A stretch of 64,000 nucleotides of DNA from DATFRY01 sp035489015 (lineage in GTDB: Bacteria > Myxococcota_A > Polyangia > Haliangiales > Haliangiaceae): NCBI GenBank assembly GCA_035489015.1, contig DATHKR010000256.1:62001-126000 (forward strand), given 5' to 3'. The notes below the pieces were generated by a model. It had not been told where the DNA came from, did not search any database, and saw nothing but the letters and a program-made list of their open reading frames with translations. Position numbers and translations under genes: made by a program. Positions 28,795 through 39,898 of this stretch are shown here, piece after piece; within the stretch, counting starts at the first letter, position 1, and each line of letters opens with the position of its first letter.

Positions 28795-30450
28795 ATGATG
28801 AAAACACCTCTCACCATTCTCCGTAGTATCCGTCCTGCGATTCTCGGAAGCCTGGGAATCGTCTGGACCCTCTCATCGCCGGGCCGCGCCGACGCGGCAC
28901 CCGAGCAGGAGGCGCCGAAAGCAGCACCGGAAAGCTCATCGTCGGGGACCGAGCAGAGCCCGGCCCCCCAGAAGACCAAGCAGCAGAAGGCGAAGACCGC
29001 CAAGCAGACGGCTGACGACGAAAAGTCCGCCGCTGCGTCGGACGAGTCCGCCGCTGCGTCGGACGAGTCCGCCGCCGCATCGGACGAGTCCGATGGCAAG
29101 GCCACTCCCGCGAAGGGCAAGAAGACCGCCCAGGCCGAGGAGCCGCCGGCCGACGCGCCGGCGCAGGGCCCCGAGGCCGCGCTGCCCGAGGAGGGCGTGC
29201 GCAAGATGATCCGCGAGGAGATGGGCAAGGCGCCCAAGCCGTTCGAGTACCACGGCTACATGCGCTCCGGGTTCGGCGTGAACGGCAAGGGCGGGGACCA
29301 GGACGCGTTCCAGGCCCCCGGCGCGCCGCAGAAGTTCCGCCTCGGCAACGAGACGGAGACCTACGGCGAGATGATCTTCGTCAACAACTGGCTCAAGCCG
29401 GAGACCGAGTCGGAGAAGCTGTTCTTCAAGACGGAGATCCTCCTGACCTTCGTCACGGCGAACAACCAGAACTTCGACGCGAACGACGTCTTCACCATCC
29501 GCGAGGCGTTCGCCCAGGCCGGCGGCGTCGTGGCGTCCATGCCGGACCTGAAGTTCTGGGCCGGCCAGCGCTACTACCACCGGCATGACACGCACATCGA
29601 CGACTTCTTCTACCTCAGCATGAGCGGCTACGGCGGCGGCTTCGAGGACATGAAGCTCGGCAGCGACGCGGCCGGCAAGCTGGCCGGCGGCTACTTCGGC
29701 GCCTCGACCAACGACGCCGCGCTCCTGACCGACAATGGCCGGCCGGTGAAGCACGTGCTCGACCTTCGCCTCGAGGATGTCGCGCTGGCCGGCCTGGCCA
29801 CCTTCTGGGTGGCTGGCTCGCACTTCCAGGGCGGCGATCTCGCCGGTGGCGGCGAGCTCCCCAGCACCAACGGGTTCGCGGTCGGCGCGCTCCACACCAT
29901 CCCGGACTTCATGGGCGGCTTCAACAAGTTCGTCCTCCAGTTCGGCACCGGTCCGCTGACCGACTACGACGTCTTCTTCCGCACGCCGGCGGACGAAGTC
30001 CCGGCCGGCTCGTCGCCGGCCAGCGTCAACCTCGAGGACGCCTGGCGCTTCCGCGCGATCGAGGCGCTGGTGGTGCAGCCGACCCCGATGATCTCGTTCA
30101 TGGGCACCGCCCTGGTGCAGATGACCGACTACGGCGCCGACAACTCCAAGGAGAACTGGTACTCGGTCGGTGGCCGTCCGATCCTCCACTTCACCGACTA
30201 CATGACCCTCGCGTTCGAGGCCGGCGTCGACTACGTCGACAGCGACTTCGGCCCGAGCGACTACCTGACCAAGCTGACCATCGCGCCGCAGGTGCAGGCG
30301 GGCCGGACGTTCTGGGGCCGCCCGGCCATCCGAGCCTACTTCACCTACGCGTTCTGGGGCGACGAGTACGAGGGCATCGCCGGCGGGCCGGCCTATGCCG
30401 GCGACAAGGCGGGCATCGGCGCGGGCTTGCAAGCCGAGAGCTGGTGGTAG
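28795..30450 (+). CDS. lamB: Maltoporin-family outer-membrane channel with a disordered N-terminal extension
   Basis: 551 aa. Signal peptide about 1-34 (SLGIVWTLSSPGRADA). Residues 35-145 are low-complexity, including SDESAAA repeated three to four times and a Lys/Glu-rich stretch ending in a helix (EGVRKMIREEMGKA). The LamB beta-barrel starts at FEYHGYMRSGFG (about 150). The diagnostic QRYYHRHDTHIDDFFYLSMSGYGGG segment matches the LamB loop/greasy-slide region, and the chain ends ESWW with a terminal aromatic. It should admit maltodextrins across the outer membrane for the ABC system encoded directly after it. The start at 28795 follows GGGAG by 7 nt; an ATG at 28798 is equivalent. The extension is not found in enteric LamB, but long periplasmic extensions occur in other sugar porins. 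Confidence 0.9.
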   Translation: MMKTPLTILRSIRPAILGSLGIVWTLSSPGRADAAPEQEAPKAAPESSSSGTEQSPAPQKTKQQKAKTAKQTADDEKSAAASDESAAASDESAAASDESDGKATPAKGKKTAQAEEPPADAPAQGPEAALPEEGVRKMIREEMGKAPKPFEYHGYMRSGFGVNGKGGDQDAFQAPGAPQKFRLGNETETYGEMIFVNNWLKPETESEKLFFKTEILLTFVTANNQNFDANDVFTIREAFAQAGGVVASMPDLKFWAGQRYYHRHDTHIDDFFYLSMSGYGGGFEDMKLGSDAAGKLAGGYFGASTNDAALLTDNGRPVKHVLDLRLEDVALAGLATFWVAGSHFQGGDLAGGGELPSTNGFAVGALHTIPDFMGGFNKFVLQFGTGPLTDYDVFFRTPADEVPAGSSPASVNLEDAWRFRAIEALVVQPTPMISFMGTALVQMTDYGADNSKENWYSVGGRPILHFTDYMTLAFEAGVDYVDSDFGPSDYLTKLTIAPQVQAGRTFWGRPAIRAYFTYAFWGDEYEGIAGGPAYAGDKAGIGAGLQAESWW

Positions 30451-30511
30451 TACTCCAGCGTTGTTCCCGCGACGGGTAGGGTCGCACGCAAAATCAGGAA
30501 GGGGCACTTCG

Positions 30512-31870
30512 ATGAAGGCATACGCTGCTGCGCTGCTCTCGTTCACCATGGTCTTCGCCGGTGGCTGCAAGAAGGACGCGAAGAAGGACGCCGAGAAGAA
30601 GCCGGGTGAGACCGGCGATCAGGCGACCCCGAAGCCCGAGGGTGGCGCGACGCCTTCCTCGGGCCCGGTCGAGGTCGCCATCTCGTGCGGCTCGGTCGGC
30701 AAGGACTACGAGACGTGCAAGGCGGGCGTGGAGGCCTGGGAGAAGAAGACCGGCAACAAGGTCAAGCTGGTCACCGGGCCGACCTCTTCCACCGAGCAGC
30801 TCGCCCTCGCGCAGCAGCTCCTCGCGGCCGGCGCCACCGACATCGACGTGTTCAACGTCGACGTCGTGTGGCCCGGCATCCTCGGCACCTTCTTCCTCGA
30901 CCTGAAGGAGTACTCCAACGGGGCGGAGAAGGAGCACTTCGAGGCGATCGTCGCCAACAACACCGTCGACGGCAAGCTGGTGGCGATGCCGTGGTTCACC
31001 GACGCCGGCATCCTCTACTACCGGAAGGACCTGCTCGAGAAGTACAAGGAGAAGGTCCCGACCACGTGGGAGGAGATGGGCGCGACCGCCAAGAAGATCC
31101 AGGACGCGGAGCGCAAGGCCGGCCAGAAGGACATGTGGGGCTACGTCTTCCAGGGCAAGGCCTACGAGGGCCTCAGCTGCAACGCGCTCGAGTGGATCGC
31201 CAGCTACGGCGGCGGCACCGTGATCGACGCCGAGGGCAAGGTCACCATCGACAACCCGGACGCGGCCGCTGCCATCGACCTGGTCGCGTCGTGGGTCGGC
31301 ACCATCTCGCCCCCGGGCGTCCTCAACTACGAGGAGGAGGAGTCGCGCGGCGTCTTCCAGTCGGGCAAGGCCGTGTTCATGCGCAACTGGCCGTACGCGT
31401 TCGAGCTGTCGCAGGCGGCAGACAGCCCGGTCAAGGACAAGGTCGGCGTCGTGGCCCTGCCCAAGGGAGCGGGAGCCAACGCGCGCGGCGCGGCGACGCT
31501 GGGCGGCTGGAACCTCGCGGTGTCCAAGTTCTCCAAGCACCCCAAGGAGGCGGCCGATCTCGCCCTCTACCTGACGGGTCCCGAGGAGCAGAAGCGCCGC
31601 GCCATGGACGGTGGTTTCCACCCGACCATCGCCAGCCTGTACCAGGACAAGGAAGTGCTCGAGAAGAACCCGTCGTTCGCCGACCTGCTCGACACCTTCA
31701 AGAACGCGGTGCCGCGCCCGGCGACGGCGACCAAGGGCAAGTACAACCAGGCCTCCACGGAGTTCTGGAGCGCGGTGCACGCGGTGCTCAGCAAGCAGAA
31801 GAAGGCCAAGGAAAGCTTCGCCGAGCTGAAGGGCAAGCTGGAGCAGATGAGCCGAGGCGGAAAGTGGTGA
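30512..31870 (+). CDS. Sugar ABC transporter substrate-binding lipoprotein (MalE-like)
   Basis: 452 aa. The ATG at 30512, preceded by AGGAAGGGG, opens a lipoprotein signal (MKAYAAALLSFTMVFAGGC). After a Lys/Pro tether, the family-1 solute-binding fold is clear: VEVAISCGSVGKDYETCKAGVEAWEKKTGNKV, DIDVFNVDVVWPGIL, KLVAMPWFTDAGILYYRKDLL, FQSGKAVFMRNWPYAF, and GGWNLAVSKFSKHPKEA. It belongs to the CUT1 class (malto-/trehalose-/oligosaccharides). Gene order lamB-SBP-permease-permease-ATPase makes maltodextrin or trehalose the likely ligand. Being lipid-anchored, it stays at the inner membrane rather than diffusing freely. Confidence 0.9.
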   Translation: MKAYAAALLSFTMVFAGGCKKDAKKDAEKKPGETGDQATPKPEGGATPSSGPVEVAISCGSVGKDYETCKAGVEAWEKKTGNKVKLVTGPTSSTEQLALAQQLLAAGATDIDVFNVDVVWPGILGTFFLDLKEYSNGAEKEHFEAIVANNTVDGKLVAMPWFTDAGILYYRKDLLEKYKEKVPTTWEEMGATAKKIQDAERKAGQKDMWGYVFQGKAYEGLSCNALEWIASYGGGTVIDAEGKVTIDNPDAAAAIDLVASWVGTISPPGVLNYEEEESRGVFQSGKAVFMRNWPYAFELSQAADSPVKDKVGVVALPKGAGANARGAATLGGWNLAVSKFSKHPKEAADLALYLTGPEEQKRRAMDGGFHPTIASLYQDKEVLEKNPSFADLLDTFKNAVPRPATATKGKYNQASTEFWSAVHAVLSKQKKAKESFAELKGKLEQMSRGGKW

Positions 31871-31918
31871 TCTCGACCGCGATCGACCGCTCGGGGGTAA
31901 CTCAGGCGGGAGGTTGAG

Positions 31919-32815
31919 ATGGCCGACAGGCTGACACGCAGCCGCGTCCGCTCGGCCTGGGTGTTCCTGGCGCCGATGCTGGTCGTCCTCGCGGTGGTCG
32001 CAGCATGGCCACTGCTGAGGACGATCTGGCTCGGTTTCACCAACGCCAACCTCCTCAAGATGAGCGAGGCCAAGTGGATCGGGCTCGAGAACTTCACCGG
32101 CAAGTACGGCCTGCTGCAAGACAAGGTCTGGTGGCTGGCGGTCAAGAACACGCTCTGGTTCACGTTCCTGACCGTCTCGATCGAGACCGTCCTCGGTCTG
32201 GTGGTCGCGCTGGTCCTCAACCGCACGTTTCCGGGCCGCGGCCTGGTTCGCGCCGCGGTGCTGGTCCCCTGGGCGATCCCGACCGTCGTGTCGGCCAAGA
32301 TGTGGAGCTGGATGCTGAACGACCAGTTCGGCATCATCAACCACATCCTGCTCGGGCTCGGCATCATCAGCAGCCCCAAGGCGTGGACGGCGGATCCGGA
32401 CCTGCTCATGTCGTCGGTCGTCATGGTCGACGTGTGGAAGACGACGCCGTTCATGGCGCTCCTCATCCTGGCGGCGATGCAGATGCTGCCCAAGGAGTGC
32501 TACGAGGCGGCCGAGGTGGACGGCGTCCACCCGGTGAAGGTGTTCTTCCGGGTCACCCTGCCGCTCATCCGGCCGGCGCTCATGGTCGCGGTCATCTTCC
32601 GCGCCCTCGATGCCATCCGCATCTTCGACCTCATCTACGTGCTGACCGGGACGCGCGAGCCGACCATGACCATGTCGATCTACGCGCGCCAGCAGCTGAT
32701 CGAGTTCCAGGAGGTCGGCTACGGCTCCGCCGCGTCGACCCTCTTGTTCTTCATCGTGGCGCTCTTGACCGTGCTCTACGTGGTCCTGGGCCGCGTGAAG
32801 CTGGGAGGGGACTGA
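31919..32815 (+). CDS. Sugar ABC transporter permease (MalF-like)
   Basis: 298 aa, six predicted membrane helices starting at SAWVFLAPMLVVLAVVAAWPLL. The cytoplasmic EAA loop YEAAEVDGVHPVKVFFRVTLPLIRP, which docks on the ATPase, is intact. It is the short MalF type without the large periplasmic loop of the enteric protein, as in most CUT1 systems. GGCGGGAGG ribosome-binding site before the ATG; one base separates its stop from the malG-like gene. Confidence 0.92.
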   Translation: MADRLTRSRVRSAWVFLAPMLVVLAVVAAWPLLRTIWLGFTNANLLKMSEAKWIGLENFTGKYGLLQDKVWWLAVKNTLWFTFLTVSIETVLGLVVALVLNRTFPGRGLVRAAVLVPWAIPTVVSAKMWSWMLNDQFGIINHILLGLGIISSPKAWTADPDLLMSSVVMVDVWKTTPFMALLILAAMQMLPKECYEAAEVDGVHPVKVFFRVTLPLIRPALMVAVIFRALDAIRIFDLIYVLTGTREPTMTMSIYARQQLIEFQEVGYGSAASTLLFFIVALLTVLYVVLGRVKLGGD

Positions 32816-32816
32816 C

Positions 32817-33650
<834 letters not shown>

Positions 33651-33654
33651 CGCG

Positions 33655-34800
<1,146 letters not shown>

Positions 34801-36429
34801 TCAGGCCAGCCTGGCCCGCCCGGCGAAGAACACGCCGAAGGCGGGCAGGTGCAGGGTGTGCCCGTCGACCCGGGCGGCGAAGCCGTGCCCGTCGAGCGCG
34901 GTCCAGCCGTCGTCGATGATCCACGAGGCGGGCTGGTTGGACAGATTGAAGGCGCACAGGATGCGCTCGGTTCCGTCGGTGCGCTCGAACGCCCAGATCG
35001 GATCCGGCGCGTCGCGGAGCGCCATGTCGCCGGTGCGGAGCGCGGGGTGGCCCTTGCGGAAGCGGAGCAGGCGGCGGCAGGTGGCCAGCACCGACCTCGG
35101 ATCTGCCTCCTGCGCGTCCACCGCCATGGCGTGGTGCTCCTCCGGGATCGGCAGCCACGGGGCGCCGGAGGTGAAGCCGGCCGACGGCGCGCCGGCCTGC
35201 CAGGGGAACGGAGTGCGGCTGCCGTCGCGCCCCTTGAACAGCGGCCAGAACTCGATCCCCCACGGATCGACCAGGCGGTCGCGCGGGATCTCCGCCTCGG
35301 TCAGGCCCAGCTCCTCGCCCTGATACAGGCAGGCGCTGCCGCGCAGCGAGAACAGGCAGGCCAGGAGCAGCTCGGCCAGCGCCTCGCGATCCCCGGCCAG
35401 CTCCGGCAGCGCCCCCCAGCGGGTCACCGCGCGCGGAACATCGTGGTTGGTGAAGGCGTACGTGGTCCAGCCCTCCAGCACCTGGGTCTCGAACGCGTGG
35501 ACCACCCGGCGCAGCCGGTCGCTGCCGAACTCGGCCTGGGTGAGCAGGAAGCTGTACCCGGTGTGCAGCCGGGCCCCGCCGGTGTACCGCGCGGTGGTCG
35601 CGACGCTGTCGACGTCGGCGATCTCGCCCATCGTGAAGCCGCCCTGCGGCTCGACCAGGGCGCGCACCCGCTCGAGCAGGCCGATGATCTGCGGCTGGTC
35701 GCGGTCGTGGAGGTGGGCCTGGTACAGGTACGGGCTGAACATCGGCCCGGGCAGGTCCAGCGTCTTCGCGCCGGTCGGGCGGGGCGGGTTGTCGCGCAGG
35801 AGCGGGTCGTGGACCAGCGTGGTGATCGCGTCGAGGCGGAAGCCGTCGACGCCGCGATCCAGCCAGAACTGGGCCTCGCCCAGCATCGCGTCGACCACCG
35901 CCGGGTTGTTCCAGTCGAGGTTGGGCTGCTGGCGGAGGAAGTAGTGCAAGTAGTACTGCTGGCGGCGCGCCTCCCACTGCCAGGCCGGCCCGCCGAAGAC
36001 CGACAGCCAGTTGTTGGGCGGCGAGCCATCGGGCTTCGCGTCGGCCCACACGTACCAGTCGGCCCTCGGGTTGTCGCGGCTGGCCCGGCTCTCCTGGAAC
36101 CAGGCGTGCTGGTCGGACGAGTGGGGCAGGACCAGGTCGATGAGGACGCGCAGCCCGCGCGCGTGGGCCTCGGCGACCAGCTGGTCGAAGTCGTCGTTCG
36201 TCCCGAAGATCGGATCGACCGCGCGGTAGTCGGCCACGTCGTAGCCGAAGTCCTTCATCGGCGAGCGGAAGAACGGCGAGATCCACACCGCGTCGACGCC
36301 GAGCTCCGCGATGTAGTCGAGCTTCGAGCGGATGCCGGGCAGATCGCCGATGCCGTCGCCGTTCGAGTCGCGAAAACTGCGCGGATAGATCTGGTAGATG
36401 ATCGCGCCGCGCCACCAGGGATGTGCCAT
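34801..36429 (-). CDS. GH13 alpha-glucosidase / oligo-1,6-glucosidase-type enzyme
   Basis: 542 aa, no signal peptide, so cytoplasmic. Canonical start MAHPWWRGAIIYQIYPRSF. GH13 catalytic residues: nucleophile Asp200 (DGFRLDAI), acid/base Glu269 (GFTMGEIADVD), transition-state stabiliser Asp330 (TNHDVPRA). The QPNLDWNNP motif and GYDVADYRAVDP are typical of alpha-glucosidases acting on short maltodextrins; trehalose-6-phosphate hydrolase is less likely because no PTS is nearby. It would cleave sugar imported by the adjacent lamB-malEFGK-like system. Transcribed towards it and divergently from the xylose-type system. TATAGT (36444-36439) ends 9 nt before the ATG. Confidence 0.9.
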   Translation of the reverse strand: MAHPWWRGAIIYQIYPRSFRDSNGDGIGDLPGIRSKLDYIAELGVDAVWISPFFRSPMKDFGYDVADYRAVDPIFGTNDDFDQLVAEAHARGLRVLIDLVLPHSSDQHAWFQESRASRDNPRADWYVWADAKPDGSPPNNWLSVFGGPAWQWEARRQQYYLHYFLRQQPNLDWNNPAVVDAMLGEAQFWLDRGVDGFRLDAITTLVHDPLLRDNPPRPTGAKTLDLPGPMFSPYLYQAHLHDRDQPQIIGLLERVRALVEPQGGFTMGEIADVDSVATTARYTGGARLHTGYSFLLTQAEFGSDRLRRVVHAFETQVLEGWTTYAFTNHDVPRAVTRWGALPELAGDREALAELLLACLFSLRGSACLYQGEELGLTEAEIPRDRLVDPWGIEFWPLFKGRDGSRTPFPWQAGAPSAGFTSGAPWLPIPEEHHAMAVDAQEADPRSVLATCRRLLRFRKGHPALRTGDMALRDAPDPIWAFERTDGTERILCAFNLSNQPASWIIDDGWTALDGHGFAARVDGHTLHLPAFGVFFAGRARLA

Positions 36430-36438
36430 GACGTACCT

Positions 36439-36444
36439 ACTATA
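36439..36444 (-). promoter_or_regulatory. -10 box of the GH13 gene, leaderless spacing
   Basis: Minus-strand TATAGT, 9 nt from the ATG at 36429. No clear -35 was found at 16-18 nt. Confidence 0.35.
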
Positions 36445-36453
36445 CGATGGCGC

Positions 36454-36482
36454 TTGACCCTCGACCGCACCCGACCTAACGT
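36454..36482 (+). promoter_or_regulatory. Promoter of the xylose-type ABC operon
   Basis: TTGACC (36454-36459), exact 17-nt spacer, TAACGT (36477-36482). The leader of about 60 nt contains an imperfect palindrome TGGCC-N6-GGCCA (36511-36526), a candidate LacI-type operator, and a GAAGGAGG ribosome-binding site. Confidence 0.55.
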
Positions 36483-36550
36483 GCCGGCCACGCGAGCCGC
36501 GCCCGTTTTCTGGCCACTTGCGGCCATCGAGCGCGAAGGAGGCGAGAACC

Positions 36551-37726
36551 GTGAGACGAGCCAGTTCGATCGTGCATGCCGCGATCCTGATCGCTGTCGC
36601 CGTAGTGGTCGGCCCCGCCTGCAAGAAGGGGAAGAAGGAGAGTCCAGCCACCGAGAAGCCTCCCGTGACCGAGCCCGCCGCCGGGCAGGGTGAGGCCGCC
36701 AAGCCACCCGAAGGCGGCGCCGGGGGTATCGCGCTCCTGCTCCCCGAGTCGCAGACCGCGCGCTACGAGGCGGCCGACCGGCCGTTCTTCGAGAAGAAGT
36801 TCAAGGAGCTCTGCCCCGACGCCAAGATCATCTACTCCAACGCCAACCAGGTCGCCTCGGATCAGCAGCAGCAGGCCGAGGCCGCCATCGCGCAGGGCGT
36901 GAAGGTGATGGTCCTCGATCCGGTCGACGGCGACGCCGCCGGCGCGATCGTGAACGACGCCAAGGCCAAGAACATCCCGGTCATCAGCTACGACCGGCTC
37001 ATCAAGGGCGGCTCGTCCCCCGACTACTACATCTCGTTCGACAACGAGCGGGTCGGCAAGCTGCAGGGCGAGGCGCTCCTGGCCAAGCTCACCGCCGACA
37101 AGGTGAAGAACCCGCGCATCACGATGATCAACGGCTCGCCGACCGACAACAACGCCACCCTGTTCAAGAAGGGCGCGCACAGCGTCCTCGACGGCAAGGT
37201 CAAGGTGGTGAAGGAGGACGCGGCGGCCAACTGGAAGCCGGAAGAGGCGCAGCAGCTGATGGAGCAGTTCATCGCGGCCATCGGACCCAAGGGCTTCGAC
37301 GGCGCCTACCAGGCCAACGACGGCACGGCGGGCGGCGCGATTGCCGCGATGAAGTCGGCCGGCATCGATCCCAAGACCAAGCCGACGGTCGGCCAGGACG
37401 CCGAGGTCGCCGCCATCCAGCGCATCCTGGCCGGCGAGCAGTACGCGACCATCTACAAGGCGATCCAGCCCCAGGCCGAGAAGGCCGCCGAGCTGGCCTG
37501 TGGCCTCTACAAGGGCGAGAAGCCCGCGGCCGACGCCAAGGTCAACAATGGCACGACCGACGTCCCGTCGGTGCTCTTGACCCCGATCGCGGTCACGCGC
37601 GACGGCGCGGGCGACACCGAGTCGGTCGCCGACACCGTGGTGAAGGACAAGTTCTACGGCGAGGACACCGTGGCCCAGGTCTGCAAGGGCTACGAGAAGG
37701 CCTGCACCGACGCCAAGATCCAGTAG
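36551..37726 (+). CDS. xylF: Xylose-type ABC transporter substrate-binding lipoprotein
   Basis: 391 aa from a GTG at 36551 with GAAGGAGG upstream. Lipoprotein signal ends at GPAC; a short Lys/Pro tether follows. Periplasmic-binding-protein family 4 (RbsB/XylF) fold: GIALLLPESQTARYEAADRPFFEKK, AAIAQGVKVMVLDPVDGDAAG, IPVISYDRLIKGG, YYISFDNERVGKLQGEAL (a XylF hallmark), and FDGAYQANDGTAGGAI. Xylose is the best guess for the ligand; other aldoses recognised by XylF relatives remain possible. Followed by a strong hairpin (37749-37775) before the ATPase gene. Confidence 0.88.
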   Translation: MRRASSIVHAAILIAVAVVVGPACKKGKKESPATEKPPVTEPAAGQGEAAKPPEGGAGGIALLLPESQTARYEAADRPFFEKKFKELCPDAKIIYSNANQVASDQQQQAEAAIAQGVKVMVLDPVDGDAAGAIVNDAKAKNIPVISYDRLIKGGSSPDYYISFDNERVGKLQGEALLAKLTADKVKNPRITMINGSPTDNNATLFKKGAHSVLDGKVKVVKEDAAANWKPEEAQQLMEQFIAAIGPKGFDGAYQANDGTAGGAIAAMKSAGIDPKTKPTVGQDAEVAAIQRILAGEQYATIYKAIQPQAEKAAELACGLYKGEKPAADAKVNNGTTDVPSVLLTPIAVTRDGAGDTESVADTVVKDKFYGEDTVAQVCKGYEKACTDAKIQ

Positions 37727-37748
37727 CGTCGAGCGAACCTGACTGTCA

Positions 37749-37775
37749 GCGAGGGGCGCCCGGTGCGCCCCTCGC
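37749..37775 (+). promoter_or_regulatory. Intercistronic hairpin after xylF
   Basis: Perfect 11-bp stem GCGAGGGGCGC / GCGCCCCTCGC with a 5-nt loop, 22 nt after the xylF stop and followed only by GGTTT, so a weak terminator at best. Such hairpins commonly shield the binding-protein mRNA 3' end and reduce downstream expression. Confidence 0.7.
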
Positions 37776-37818
37776 GCGGTTTCGGCGCCGGTCGGGTGGT
37801 GGCCCGAGGAGGTGATCG

Positions 37819-38667
37819 ATGGTGAGCGCGGGTATCGAGCGCAAGGCGCTGCTCCAGCTCGAAGGGGTCGGCAAGCGGTTCGGCGCGGTCCAGGCGCTGA
37901 ACGACGTCAGCTTCGACGTGAGGCCGCCCGAGGTGGTTGCGCTGGTCGGTGACAACGGCGCCGGCAAGTCGACCCTCATCAAGGTCATCGCCGGCATCTA
38001 CGCGTGCGACAGCGGCAAGATCCGCTGGGACGGACGCGAGGTGTCGATCCGCTCGCCCAACGACTCGCGGTCGCTCGGGATCGCGACGGTCTACCAGGAC
38101 CTCGCGCTGTGCGACAACCTCGACGTGGTCGCCAACCTGTTCCTCGGCCGCGAGACGGCGCGGCCGCGCGGGCCGCTCGGTGTGCTGGACGAGATCGCGA
38201 TGGAGTCGCGCGCGGTCCAGGTCCTCCGCCGCCTGTCGGTCAAGATCCCCAGCGTGCGCATCCCGATCGCGTCGCTGTCGGGCGGGCAGCGCCAGTCGGT
38301 GGCGGTGGCCCGCTCGGTCCTGTGGGACAACAAGGTCGTCCTCCTCGACGAGCCGACCGCGGCGCTCGGCGTGGCCCAGACCAAGGAGGTGCTCGAGCTC
38401 ATCAAGCGCCTCCGCGACGACGGCCTCGGGGTGGTGCTCATCAGCCACAACTTGGCCGACGTGTTCGAGGTGGCCGACCGCATCACCGTGCTCCGCCTCG
38501 GCCGGTTCGTCGGCACCTACGACGCGAAGACGGTCGGCCGCGAGCAGCTCGTCGCCCTCATGACCGGCGCGGTGCCCGGCATCCCCGAGCACGCGGACCC
38601 GACCGCCTCCGACCTGGCCGCGTCCACCGCCGCTCCGCTTCCGCCTGCCGGGGGCACGGCGCCATGA
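37819..38667 (+). CDS. xylG: Xylose-type ABC transporter ATP-binding protein, single cassette
   Basis: 282 aa. One complete nucleotide-binding domain: Walker A GDNGAGKST, Q-loop ATVYQDLALCDNL, signature LSGGQRQSVAVAR, Walker B VVLLDEPTAALG, switch LISHNLADVFEVADR. Classical XylG/RbsA/MglA proteins carry two cassettes in about 500 aa; this one has only the N-terminal type and then a Pro/Ala tail, so it must act as a homodimer. Single-cassette relatives occur in other bacteria. GAGGAGG before the ATG; stop overlaps the permease ATG (ATGA). Confidence 0.9.
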   Translation: MVSAGIERKALLQLEGVGKRFGAVQALNDVSFDVRPPEVVALVGDNGAGKSTLIKVIAGIYACDSGKIRWDGREVSIRSPNDSRSLGIATVYQDLALCDNLDVVANLFLGRETARPRGPLGVLDEIAMESRAVQVLRRLSVKIPSVRIPIASLSGGQRQSVAVARSVLWDNKVVLLDEPTAALGVAQTKEVLELIKRLRDDGLGVVLISHNLADVFEVADRITVLRLGRFVGTYDAKTVGREQLVALMTGAVPGIPEHADPTASDLAASTAAPLPPAGGTAP

Positions 38668-39884
38668 GCAGCACGCTCGAGCACGATCCGCGGGTCGTCG
38701 CGGAGCAGCAGGGCCTGCGCGGCTTCGTGGCCTCCCTGGGCCGCCGCCTGCGCGAGGGAGACGTCGGTCAGCTGCCGGTCCTCCTCGGCCTCGTCGTCAT
38801 CGCCATCATCTTCCAGCGCGCCTCGCACGGCCTGTTCCTGACCCCGTTCAACATGGTCAACCTGACCAGCCAGATGGCGGCGGTGGGGACGATGTCGGTC
38901 GGCGTCGTCCTCATCCTGCTCCTCGGCGAGATCGACCTCTCGGTCGGGATCGTGAGCGGCATGTGCGCCGCCGTGATGGCGGTCCTGACCGTGATCCTCG
39001 ACGTGTCGCCCGCGATCGGCCTGGGCCTCGGCATCCTGACCGGAACCGCGGTGGGGCTGTTCCAGGGCGCATGGATCACGCTGTTCGGCATCCCGTCGTT
39101 CGTGGTGACCCTGTCGGGCCTGATCGGATGGCAGGGGGTCCTTCTCCACGTGCTCGGCAGGAACGGCACGATCAACCTGCAGGACCCGCTCATCCTCGGC
39201 CTCGCCAACACCTACCTCAAGGGAGCCACCGCCTACGCCGTGGCGCTCGCTTTTTTGCTCTACGTGGCCGGCGGCCCGATCCTGGCCCAGCTGCGCCGTG
39301 GCCGGGCCGGGCTGGTCGCGCCGATGTCGTTCGTCGTGGCCCGCGGCGCCGTGGTGAGCGCGGCGGTGCTGGGCGCGGTGTTCGCGCTCGAGCGAGATCG
39401 CGGCGTCGCGCTCGGCCTGGTCTTCCTGCTCGCCCTCATCGTCCTCATGGACTTCGTCCTGCGCCGCACCCGGCTGGGCCGGATGATCTACGCCATCGGC
39501 GGCAACGCCGAGGCGGCGCGGCGCGCTGGCCTGCCGGTCCAGCGCATCCGGGTCCTGGTGTTCGTCCTGGCGTCCACGCTGGCGGCGTGGGGCGGCATGC
39601 TGGGGGCGTCTCGCCTGCGCGCGGTCAACCAGTCGGCCGGGCAGGGGCAGGTCCTCCTCAACGCGATCGCGGCCGCGGTCATCGGCGGCACCAGCCTCTT
39701 CGGGGGTCGGGGCAGCGTGTGGTCGGCGCTGTTCGGCATCCTGGTCATCCAGTCGATCTCGAACGGCATGGACATGCTCTCCCTGCAGAACTCGATCAAG
39801 ATGATGGTCACGGCGGGCGTCCTCCTCGCCGCCGTCACCATCGACGCGATCCTGCGCCGCGGGCGCCAGGCGTCGGGGCGCTAG
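38664..39884 (+). CDS. xylH: Xylose-type ABC transporter permease
   Basis: 406 aa, about ten membrane helices. XylH/RbsC-family features: VGVVLILLLGEIDLSVGIVSG, FGIPSFVVTLSGLIGWQGVLL, YAIGGNAEAARRAGLPVQRI, and AAAVIGGTSLFGGRGSVWSALFG (conserved near the C-terminus). Longer than RbsC (about 320) and close to XylH (about 390). The ATG overlaps the ATPase stop by 4 bp. Tail-to-tail with pheA 14 nt away. Confidence 0.92.
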   Translation: MSSTLEHDPRVVAEQQGLRGFVASLGRRLREGDVGQLPVLLGLVVIAIIFQRASHGLFLTPFNMVNLTSQMAAVGTMSVGVVLILLLGEIDLSVGIVSGMCAAVMAVLTVILDVSPAIGLGLGILTGTAVGLFQGAWITLFGIPSFVVTLSGLIGWQGVLLHVLGRNGTINLQDPLILGLANTYLKGATAYAVALAFLLYVAGGPILAQLRRGRAGLVAPMSFVVARGAVVSAAVLGAVFALERDRGVALGLVFLLALIVLMDFVLRRTRLGRMIYAIGGNAEAARRAGLPVQRIRVLVFVLASTLAAWGGMLGASRLRAVNQSAGQGQVLLNAIAAAVIGGTSLFGGRGSVWSALFGILVIQSISNGMDMLSLQNSIKMMVTAGVLLAAVTIDAILRRGRQASGR

Positions 39885-39898
39885 GGCATCGGCCAGCG

